7,609 nucleotides of DNA from Anaerolineaceae bacterium (GTDB taxonomy: Bacteria > Chloroflexota > Anaerolineae > Anaerolineales > Anaerolineaceae). Below, in pieces: positions 1 through 5,601 of the stretch (within the stretch, counting starts at the first letter, position 1; every line of letters begins with the position of its first letter). The notes below the pieces were generated by a model. That model was not told the DNA's origin and made no database searches. It saw nothing but the letters and a program-made list of their open reading frames with translations. The position numbers and the translations under genes were made by a program. The stretch is from the NCBI GenBank assembly GCA_011620445.1, contig WOZB01000217.1, positions 4,366 through 11,974 of the forward strand, given 5' to 3'.

Positions 1-840
1 TTGTTGACCAGCCTGGTTGGCAAACTCTTTGGCGATCGCACCCCCTTCCCTGCTGAAGTCTACTTTGTCTCCATGCGGGAATTTAGCGATGAAAAGTGGG
101 GCACACCACAACCAATTATCGTTAAAAATCCTGGTGTAGGTCTTGGAATCGCCTTACTGCAGGGTTTTGGAACTTTCAGCTTCCAGGTAAATGACCCTCA
201 ACAATTTGTGGCCCAAATTGTGGGTGTAACCAGTTCCCTTTCTTCCGCGGATATTGAAGCACGCTTGCGGGCTATGCTCTTATCCAAATTGGCAGACCTC
301 TTAGGTGAAACCGCCAAGAAGAGCAATGTCATGGAGTTGATTGGCCTTACAGAAGAACTCAGTGCTGCTGTACGCGCCAAAGCCCAGGATGACTTCCTGG
401 CAATTGGCCTGTTGTTGAAAAGTTTCTACGTTGCCAACCTCAAACCATCTGATAAATCTGCTGAAGAACTGCGGTCAATGGGTATGCTGGACATGCAAAC
501 CTACTCACAGCTGCAGGCAGCGGATGCCATGCGTGATGCCGCTAACAACCCGAACGGTGGAGCAGGTTTGACCGCTGGCATCGGTGCTGGAATGAGCATA
601 GGTAGTGTCATGTCTGGTACCCTCCAGAATATGCAACAGAATCAATATTCCCAACAGGGTGGCAATTATGCTGCTGCCACCCCCGATGTAATGACGCTTG
701 AAGAAGCCGCACAAATTCTTAAAGTTAGCGCAGAAGACGTCATGAGCGCTATTTCTGCTGGTGAGCTCAAAGCCCGCAAGATTGGCAGTGCTTATCGGAT
801 CAGCAAAGAGGCCTTAAACAGCTACTTACGTGGCGAATAA
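1..840 (+). CDS. SPFH/YdjI-like membrane-scaffold protein with C-terminal excisionase-type HTH (5' partial)
   Basis: The frame is open from base 1, and the protein begins in the middle of a recognisable domain, so the leading TTG is probably an internal codon and the true start lies upstream. Visible residues 15-145 resemble the SPFH domain of the YdjI/'virion core protein' family: a TPFPAEVYFV strand, then KWGTP, then a GFGTFSFQVNDPQQFV segment, followed by a long helical region (about 80-180). These proteins are thought to act as membrane-associated scaffolds, and Bacillus YdjI takes part in the membrane-stress response. Residues 183-228 are a Gly/Asn/Gln/Met-rich flexible linker. Residues 230-277 match the excisionase-type (HTH_17/MerR-like) pattern: MTLEEAAQILKVS, a second helix, GELKARKIGSAYRIS, then a final helix. 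Family members I recall usually end in a zinc ribbon or another small domain, so the HTH tail is unusual. The gene ends in TAA just before an intrinsic terminator. The domain calls are by eye; the SPFH call is fairly secure and the role is inferred. Confidence 0.8.
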   Translation: MLTSLVGKLFGDRTPFPAEVYFVSMREFSDEKWGTPQPIIVKNPGVGLGIALLQGFGTFSFQVNDPQQFVAQIVGVTSSLSSADIEARLRAMLLSKLADLLGETAKKSNVMELIGLTEELSAAVRAKAQDDFLAIGLLLKSFYVANLKPSDKSAEELRSMGMLDMQTYSQLQAADAMRDAANNPNGGAGLTAGIGAGMSIGSVMSGTLQNMQQNQYSQQGGNYAAATPDVMTLEEAAQILKVSAEDVMSAISAGELKARKIGSAYRISKEALNSYLRGE

Positions 841-854
841 TCCGCTAAAGATGG

Positions 855-887
855 CAATGCCTGGAGAAATCCAGGCATTGTTTGTTT
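855..887 (+). terminator. Intrinsic terminator after the SPFH gene
   Basis: A perfect 10-bp inverted repeat (855-864 with 871-880, core AATGCCTGG/CCAGGCATT) with a 6-base loop is followed by the T-rich run TTTGTTT at 881-887. It begins 14 bases after the stop codon of the SPFH gene and has the orientation of a plus-strand Rho-independent terminator. Confidence 0.85.
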
Positions 888-924
888 AAAAAGCAAACGG
901 GGCAAGCTTGTGTTGCCTCGTTTT
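888..924 (-). terminator. Intrinsic terminator for acyl carrier protein gene, probably bidirectional
   Basis: Bases 898-905 (CGGGGCAA) pair with 913-920 (TTGCCTCG), with one G-T wobble and a 7-base loop; A-T pairs extend the base of the stem. Read on the minus strand, the stem is followed by TTTGCTTTTT (complement of 888-897), a good terminator tail for the convergent acyl carrier protein gene. On the plus strand it is followed by TTTT (921-924), so it may also back up the preceding plus-strand terminator. Confidence 0.75.
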
Positions 925-950
925 GACTCAAATTCACATGAAAATTTGAA

Positions 951-1196
951 TTAAGCTTTAAGAACTTCCTCGACTGCCTTCACGGCGTCATCTACCGATT
1001 GGATCTTACGGGCATCTTCGTCTGAAATATTGATATTGAACTTCTCGCAAAGACCATCGACCAGGAAGAACTGATCCATGGAATCAGCTTTCAAATCTTC
1101 CACAAAACGAGTTTCTGGTTTGATATCTTTGCTATCAATTTTCAATACATCACTGATTACTTCTTTTACTTTGTCAAAGACTTCGTTTTCTTGCAT
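951..1196 (-). CDS. acpP: Acyl carrier protein
   Basis: This 81-residue acidic protein has the length and helical layout of a type II acyl carrier protein. Such proteins carry fatty-acyl intermediates on a 4'-phosphopantetheine arm in the cytoplasm. The attachment serine is Ser39 in D38-S39-M40, the family DSL motif with Met for Leu. Upstream residues T29-R30-F31-x-x-D34-L35 match the usual 'F-x-x-DL' loop, and 57-69 (ISDEDARKIQSVD) match the helix III region. Helix II after the serine reads DQFFLVDGLCEKF, less acidic than the textbook DTVELVMALEEEF; this may be lineage-specific or may mark a specialised carrier. The ATG is supported by a GAGGT Shine-Dalgarno (complement of 1201-1205) at normal spacing. 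The gene is monocistronic in this view, divergent from fni and closed by its own terminator. The symbol acpP assumes it is the fatty-acid ACP; no fab genes are visible to prove it. Confidence 0.88.
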   Translation of the reverse strand: MQENEVFDKVKEVISDVLKIDSKDIKPETRFVEDLKADSMDQFFLVDGLCEKFNINISDEDARKIQSVDDAVKAVEEVLKA

Positions 1197-1231
1197 TGTT
1201 ACCTCACATCATTTGCTTGAAATTAAGCTGA

Positions 1232-1237
1232 ATTATA
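1232..1237 (-). promoter_or_regulatory. Probable -10 element of the acyl carrier protein promoter
   Basis: The minus strand reads a perfect TATAAT here, about 35 bases ahead of the acyl carrier protein ATG, leaving room for a leader of roughly 28 bases that contains the GAGGT ribosome binding site. The expected -35 position has no good hexamer (CCTATG at 17-base spacing). A TTGTCA on this strand (1247-1252) is too close to serve this -10. The element is therefore supported mainly by the -10. Confidence 0.5.
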
Positions 1238-1245
1238 AACTCTAA

Positions 1246-1274
1246 TTGACAAAGCATAGGTGAACATATAAGAT
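1246..1274 (+). promoter_or_regulatory. Sigma-70-type promoter of fni, placing transcription start at the ATG
   Basis: A perfect -35 TTGACA (1246-1251) and a -10 TAAGAT (1269-1274) are separated by exactly 17 bases. Only six bases (1275-1280) lie between the -10 and the fni ATG at 1281, so initiation at the usual distance falls on the A of the start codon. There is no Shine-Dalgarno sequence in between. The -35 overlaps the divergent acyl carrier protein promoter region. Confidence 0.7.
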
Positions 1275-1280
1275 TTAAGT

Positions 1281-2321
1281 ATGCAATCACACCTGCCCAT
1301 TCAGCGTCGAAAGGATGAGCACCTCCGAATCGCACTTGAAGAAGACGTCTCTTCTGGTTTGACAAGCGGTTTTGACGGGATTACCCTCATGCATCAAGCG
1401 CTGCCTGAGGTTGATTTGGCTGAGATTGATATTTCCACCAATTTTCTAGGCCACCAGCTCGATGCACCTATCCTGATTTCCTCCATGACAGGCGGCACAA
1501 CTGAGACTGCCAGGCTTAATCAAATTCTGGCTGCCGCGGCTGAAAACTGCAACGTTGCTATTGCTGTCGGTTCTGTACGAGTTGGCATTGAACACCCTGC
1601 AAGTGCTGAAACATACAACTTAAGGAAGTTGGCTCCCCACGCTTTGATTTTTAGTAATCTTGGCGCAGTACAACTCAACTATGGTTTTGGTCTGGATTCG
1701 TGCAAGAAGGCTATCGAGATTGCTGGCGCGGATGGCATTTTTCTACATCTAAACGCTTTACAAGAAGCTCTGCAATCAAATGGGGATCTCAATTGGTCAG
1801 GGATACTTAAAAAAATCGAAGAAGTTGCACACGGGCTTAAGCAACCTGTGTTGGTCAAAGAAGTTGGGTGGGGAATAAATCGTCAGACCTTCAAAGCCCT
1901 TGAGAATGCAGGTGTTGCCGCCGTTGACATCGCCGGCGCCGGAGGGACTTCATGGTCACAGGTGGAAATGTACCGGCAGGATGATCCCAAACTGCGGCGC
2001 ATCGCATCAGATTTTCGAACGTGGGGCCTCACGACGGTTGATTGTTTGGCTGAAATCTTTAAAGATGGCCAACCTGGAATTCCAGTAATCGCTTCAGGCG
2101 GACTGAGAAATGGCATTGACCTGACCAAAAGCCTGGCACTGGGGGCAAGCCTGGGAGGATTCGCGCGCGCGCTACTACCAGTTGCTAATGTTAGTTCAGA
2201 AGCCCTGATCGCAGAACTTGAGATGATCAAAAGTGAACTAAAAATTGCCTTGTTTGCTTGCGGAGTACCTGATATTGATACCTGCAGCCAATCAATGATC
2301 TTCAGCCGGAATGATTGTTGA
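1281..2321 (+). CDS. fni: Type 2 isopentenyl-diphosphate delta-isomerase (FMN- and NAD(P)H-dependent)
   Basis: Interconverts isopentenyl diphosphate and dimethylallyl diphosphate, feeding isoprenoid, quinone and carotenoid synthesis in the cytoplasm. The 346-residue length fits the family. Visible motifs along the FMN-binding TIM barrel are: RRKDEHL (9-15), a substrate-contact segment; SSMTGG (67-72); GSVR (97-100); HLNALQE (156-162), holding the Asn/Gln/Glu of the active site and metal contact; VKEVG (192-196) with the conserved lysine; DIAGAGGTSW (216-225); ASGG (271-274), a phosphate/FMN loop; and ALFACG (323-328). All key residues appear to be present. The N-terminal RRKDEHL motif so close to the ATG supports this start, although no ribosome binding site precedes it. 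The gene is divergent from the acyl carrier protein and its last 30 bases overlap the convergent polysaccharide polymerase gene. Confidence 0.95.
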   Translation: MQSHLPIQRRKDEHLRIALEEDVSSGLTSGFDGITLMHQALPEVDLAEIDISTNFLGHQLDAPILISSMTGGTTETARLNQILAAAAENCNVAIAVGSVRVGIEHPASAETYNLRKLAPHALIFSNLGAVQLNYGFGLDSCKKAIEIAGADGIFLHLNALQEALQSNGDLNWSGILKKIEEVAHGLKQPVLVKEVGWGINRQTFKALENAGVAAVDIAGAGGTSWSQVEMYRQDDPKLRRIASDFRTWGLTTVDCLAEIFKDGQPGIPVIASGGLRNGIDLTKSLALGASLGGFARALLPVANVSSEALIAELEMIKSELKIALFACGVPDIDTCSQSMIFSRNDC

Positions 2322-3782
2322 ATTTTGAGTAAATCGATAAACCCCCATTACTATTCCGAAACCAATCCAATAGTAAGGTAAGCCAAAAGTATCCATGCTA
2401 AAACCTTCCAGAACAAAGCTGATTGACAATAGAATACCAATCAAACCAACAACGCTTGTTAACCTATTTCTGGATTCCGAATCTAACGATCCGGCCATTT
2501 TTATATGGCCATAAAACCAAGTAAAGAAAGCAGCAAATCCGATAATTCCAGTTTCAGCAAGGATTCTGATCCACAAGTTCTTGGGGTTAGCCACGTTATT
2601 GTTCATTAGTACATAACGCAGAATTTCTGGTAATCCGTACCCAAAGGATGGCAAATTCCCAAGAAAATAAAATCCTGCATTACCTAAACCAACCCCTAAT
2701 AACGGAAAGGATAGAAAAGTTATAAAAGCGGTCTGCCAATAAATGAATCTTTCTGCAAGTTCGAGCCTACTTGCCCAGGCCAAAATTCCTTGCTCCCTGA
2801 TTTGTGTAAGATTAAAGAAATTTGCCATACGGGTTGGCTCCACTATTGTCAGTAATTTCAGTATCAGAAAACTTATAAAAAGAATCAAAGAAACTACTAA
2901 TAACCAAAAGAGTGAGTTGAGAATCGCGTTTTTTGATAGTGACTGGGGTTTCTTCGATGAGAAGAATTTATTGAATGCTTTCCTTTTCAATTGATCTGCT
3001 TTTCGAATAATAAGAAAGCCTATCATGGCAATAGCCGTCAACCAACCAATTCGAGAAAGGGATGCAAAAAGACTGAAGAAACCACCAAACAAAAGCAATA
3101 GTTCAAGTGAAAATTTTTTGAATATTCGAAATTTATATATACTCTGACCTTTCAAAACCAGGCCAAACCAGATAGGTAAATATAAGATATTTACCTGATG
3201 AGCGAGCCATGAGGGCTCATAAGCAAAAGCGTTAACACGCCTTTCGAATAATCGTCCAGACGAAGACACGAGACTTTGGAGGGATTGCAACAAATCCGGG
3301 TAATTCTGAAAGAGTTTCCAGGATGCAAACTGCAGAATACTGGCCACAATAATAATTACACCGCCAATATTGATACAAGCAATGGAAAATTTTAGTGAAT
3401 TTTCATCGCTAATAAAAAGGTAAGTGGTAATGTAAAATAAAATTCCTACGCCGAGCGTCGTAAATGACTCGAAGTTATTCATGAGAGGATTATCACTTCG
3501 ATAGCCAGGTAATAACCTAAAAGCCGCCAATGCTGTTGAAAACAAAGCTAAAAGAAAGAACAAAAAAACGGGAACCACTTGGGTTGGAACGGACTTTGGC
3601 TTGAATATGCGTGGCAGAAAAAATGTAAAGAACAAGACAGCCAGAGGTAGAGCAGAAAGCGGCGCAACCATAGAGCCGCGGAAAAGCTTCGCGACAAGTG
3701 GAAAACTTGTGAATGGAAGAAAGATAAGCAATGAACCCCACAGGATTTTATTTATGAAACCAAGGGCATTGTCAGTTTTCAT
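2292..3782 (-). CDS. O-antigen ligase/polymerase-family membrane protein (Wzy/WaaL-like)
   Basis: This 496-residue, strongly hydrophobic protein has roughly 11-12 predicted membrane segments (for example about 13-30, 42-58, 68-88, 107-124, 132-150, 195-211, 227-257, 288-312, 405-425, 443-459 and 468-484). It carries the signature features of the Wzy_C/O-antigen ligase superfamily: R182-VNAFAYEP-S191; SLSRIGW (241-247); a large external loop (about 313-400); PLLGVGLGN (360-368); and NPKNLWIRILAETG (399-412). Such proteins polymerise or transfer lipid-linked polysaccharide repeat units at the outer face of the cytoplasmic membrane. The adjacent upstream Wzz-like gene favours polymerase (Wzy) over ligase, but sequence alone does not separate the two. 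The ATG directly follows the wzz stop (TAGATG) with only a weak GGA upstream, suggesting translational coupling. Its 3' end overlaps fni by 30 bases. The gene is A+T-richer than fni and typA. Confidence 0.85.
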   Translation of the reverse strand: MKTDNALGFINKILWGSLLIFLPFTSFPLVAKLFRGSMVAPLSALPLAVLFFTFFLPRIFKPKSVPTQVVPVFLFFLLALFSTALAAFRLLPGYRSDNPLMNNFESFTTLGVGILFYITTYLFISDENSLKFSIACINIGGVIIIVASILQFASWKLFQNYPDLLQSLQSLVSSSGRLFERRVNAFAYEPSWLAHQVNILYLPIWFGLVLKGQSIYKFRIFKKFSLELLLLFGGFFSLFASLSRIGWLTAIAMIGFLIIRKADQLKRKAFNKFFSSKKPQSLSKNAILNSLFWLLVVSLILFISFLILKLLTIVEPTRMANFFNLTQIREQGILAWASRLELAERFIYWQTAFITFLSFPLLGVGLGNAGFYFLGNLPSFGYGLPEILRYVLMNNNVANPKNLWIRILAETGIIGFAAFFTWFYGHIKMAGSLDSESRNRLTSVVGLIGILLSISFVLEGFSMDTFGLPYYWIGFGIVMGVYRFTQNSTIIPAEDH

Positions 3783-4601
3783 CTAATTTTTCATCCGTCG
3801 GATATCAATGAAAACTATTCCTACCACTATTCCGATGATCATTCCACTTAATGCCATCATGCCTTGACTAGTTGATGTGGGAGTTACCGGTACACTTGCT
3901 GGAACATATTGACTAACAATGATGTATGGAGTTAACCCTAGCGTCTTAGATTCTTCGGCTGCCAACACTTTGGTAGCTTCCTCAAGTTTGGCCTCAGCAG
4001 ATTGATAAGTCAGTCCTTTACAAAAAGCTTCTTCGGTCACATTAGCTGGTTTGTCTTCAGTATTACTTGGGTTTGAAGGAAAACAAGCTTCCAAAAATGC
4101 CAGTTGTTGCTTGGCTTCAGCAGCAGCCAGCACATGTGATTTTGCCTCCAATAAGGTTTCAAACGCAATCTTGGCCCAGTTTGAGGCAATCCGCGTTGCA
4201 ATTACAGGATCATTGCCACGTACTTTAATAATCGTGCTCATTAATTGGCGTTCGATAGAAGCCGTGGATTTCAGTTCCTTAAGTGTCAACTGGTTCCCTG
4301 AGTTCACTTCTTGAGATAGAAGTTGATCTACAATCTTCGGGTTAAACATTAACTCACCAATATAGTTCAGTTGGGAATCGACCATAATTTCCGTGATGAT
4401 CGGCCTGTCTTCCTTAAGATCAATATTAACGGTTAAAACTGCTTTTGCTTCATAGGTGGGAGGTAACAAGAAGCCTGAAAGATAACCTATCAATCCTCCA
4501 AGTACAACTATAAGAAAAAATGAAATCCAGGGATACTTTCTGGAGATTTGCTGAGTCCAATTTGATTGTATTGCTTTGCGAGAATCAGTATTAACGTCCA
4601 T
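3783..4601 (-). CDS. Wzz-type polysaccharide chain-length determinant (co-polymerase) without kinase domain
   Basis: The 272-residue protein has the two-transmembrane layout of Wzz/polysaccharide co-polymerases, which set chain length together with a Wzy polymerase. A short cytoplasmic N-terminus leads into TM1 (about 25-46), with glycines at 35, 39 and 43. The LPPTYEAKAVLTV segment (46-58) is the typical Wzz start of the extracytoplasmic domain. A helical region (about 134-218) is interrupted by a Pro/Asn/Glu-rich loop between Cys173 and Cys194, the only cysteines. A proline-containing stretch, VPASVPVTP (233-241), precedes TM2 (about 247-266), which carries G253/G257/G261. The protein ends in a short basic tail, and no C-terminal Walker-type tyrosine-kinase domain is present. 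It is the first gene of a two-gene operon with the downstream polymerase. No clear Shine-Dalgarno precedes the ATG, and a TAGAAT box lies 12 bases upstream of it. Confidence 0.83.
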   Translation of the reverse strand: MDVNTDSRKAIQSNWTQQISRKYPWISFFLIVVLGGLIGYLSGFLLPPTYEAKAVLTVNIDLKEDRPIITEIMVDSQLNYIGELMFNPKIVDQLLSQEVNSGNQLTLKELKSTASIERQLMSTIIKVRGNDPVIATRIASNWAKIAFETLLEAKSHVLAAAEAKQQLAFLEACFPSNPSNTEDKPANVTEEAFCKGLTYQSAEAKLEEATKVLAAEESKTLGLTPYIIVSQYVPASVPVTPTSTSQGMMALSGMIIGIVVGIVFIDIRRMKN

Positions 4602-4613
4602 TTTTCAACCCAT

Positions 4614-4619
4614 ATTCTA
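4614..4619 (-). promoter_or_regulatory. Possible -10 element of the wzz-polymerase operon
   Basis: The minus strand reads TAGAAT here, 12 bases ahead of the wzz-like ATG. Initiation from it would give a leader of only about 5-6 bases. The corresponding -35 (CAAACA at 17-base spacing) is weak, so the call is tentative. Confidence 0.3.
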
Positions 4620-4653
4620 ACATGTGGTGGTTAGGCTGTTTGGTGCAAAATTC

Positions 4654-4682
4654 CTGCCAAGCTCAAAATCAGATGTTACAAT
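4654..4682 (+). promoter_or_regulatory. Promoter of the SMP-30 gene, placing transcription start at the ATG
   Basis: A -35-like CTGCCA (4654-4659, four of six consensus bases) is followed after 17 bases by TACAAT (4677-4682, five of six). As with fni, exactly six bases (4683-4688) separate the -10 from the ATG at 4689, and there is no Shine-Dalgarno. Initiation would fall on the start codon. Confidence 0.5.
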
Positions 4683-4688
4683 GCAATT

Positions 4689-5555
4689 ATGATGATTAAA
4701 AAGCAAATAATCACCAATTCTTTGGTTAAAACCCACAATAAATTGGCAGAGTCCCCTGTATGGAGCATCAAAGAGCATGCGCTCTATTGGACGGACATTG
4801 AAGAAAAACAGATCTTCCGCTATGACCCGCAAACTAAACAATTAGTTTCCTTTGAACTTCCTTGCAAGGTAGGCAGTATGGGTCTGATCGAGGATGGCGG
4901 CATGGTTTTAGCCGTAGAGGATGGTTTTGCCTTATGGGACGGTAAATCCAGAACCTTTGAAATGATCCACCAAACCATTCCCGACCAATCACCCTGTATG
5001 ATGAATGATGGTAAGGTTGATCCGATGGGCAGGTTCTGGGCAGGCTCAAAAGGTCCCAAAGGACTTGCTAACTTGTGGTTCCTGGAAAAGCAAAATAAAG
5101 TGCAGAAAGTTTTAGCTGGACTTGGCATATCCAATGGCCTGGATTGGGATTCAAAGACCTTTTATTTCACGGATTCGCTGGATGCCAGGATTTACCGCTA
5201 TGATTACGATTCGTTCTCAGGACAAATTCAGAATCCATCGGTCTTTTTTGAGAGTCCGATCGGCGTTCCGGATGGTTTAACCTTGGACTCTCAAGGTAAT
5301 CTGTGGACGGCTATCTGGGACGGTTGGAAAGTTCTGCAACTCTCCCCTGCTTCTGAAATTTTGCAGGAAATCGAGTTGCCAGTTCAACGGCCATCCTCAG
5401 TCTGTTTTGGCGGAGGATCGCTCCGTACGCTTTTCATTACTTCCGCGAGCGTAGACTTGAGCGATGATGAGCTGGCAAAACAAAGCCTGGCCGGTGATAT
5501 CTTTTCTTTTGAATCTGAAATTCCCGGCAAACCCTGCAGTTATTACTTAAGATAA
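4689..5555 (+). CDS. SMP-30/gluconolactonase/LRE-like family enzyme (sugar lactonase)
   Basis: The 288-residue protein matches the six-bladed beta-propeller SMP-30/regucalcin family, which hydrolyses sugar lactones using one divalent metal. By comparison with human SMP30, the metal ligands appear as Glu21 in LAESPVW, Asn149 in ISNGLDW and Asp195 in GVPDGLTLD. Asn106-Asp107 in MMNDGKVDPMGRFWAGS is the substrate/metal-side loop. The arginine that commonly precedes this loop (R-x-N-D-G) is Met104 here. ALYWTDIEEKQIFRYDP (31-47) and FYFTDSLDARIYRYDYD (158-174) are typical blade sequences. No signal peptide is seen, so a cytoplasmic location is likely. Start: ATGATG at 4689; the conserved ESPVW motif at residue 21 fits a short N-terminus. 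The actual lactone substrate cannot be told from sequence. The gene faces typA convergently across 46 bases. Confidence 0.9.
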   Translation: MMIKKQIITNSLVKTHNKLAESPVWSIKEHALYWTDIEEKQIFRYDPQTKQLVSFELPCKVGSMGLIEDGGMVLAVEDGFALWDGKSRTFEMIHQTIPDQSPCMMNDGKVDPMGRFWAGSKGPKGLANLWFLEKQNKVQKVLAGLGISNGLDWDSKTFYFTDSLDARIYRYDYDSFSGQIQNPSVFFESPIGVPDGLTLDSQGNLWTAIWDGWKVLQLSPASEILQEIELPVQRPSSVCFGGGSLRTLFITSASVDLSDDELAKQSLAGDIFSFESEIPGKPCSYYLR

Positions 5556-5601
5556 TAGTATACTACGCGCAATTAAACTGTATTAAGTGGTATGCTCCTG
5601 G

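Noticed and set aside
1..3. TTG as the start codon of the SPFH gene
   Set aside because: The protein begins part-way through the SPFH domain and the frame is open at the window edge, with no upstream bases to show a ribosome binding site. It is better read as a 5'-truncated gene.
928..949. A+T-rich inverted repeat (TCAAATT with AATTTGA) beside the acyl carrier protein stop
   Set aside because: A 7-bp stem of almost only A-T pairs is weak, and a better terminator lies just beyond it.
1883..2230. Minus-strand open frame of 115 codons inside fni
   Set aside because: It is antisense to the conserved barrel of fni and its product resembles no protein family; it is a shadow frame.
2289..2317. Possible hairpin CAATCA/TGATTG in the fni-polymerase overlap
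   Set aside because: The stem is only six mostly A-T pairs with a 17-base loop inside coding sequence, so it is not a credible terminator.
4820..5134. Minus-strand open frame of 104 codons inside the SMP-30 gene
   Set aside because: It is antisense to the conserved propeller blades and has no ribosome binding site or domain of its own.
5556..5565. Ten-base palindrome TAGTATACTA between the SMP-30 gene and typA
   Set aside because: It has no loop or T-run, so it is not a terminator. A single short A+T-rich palindrome could be chance. The 46-base gap holds no other convincing signal.
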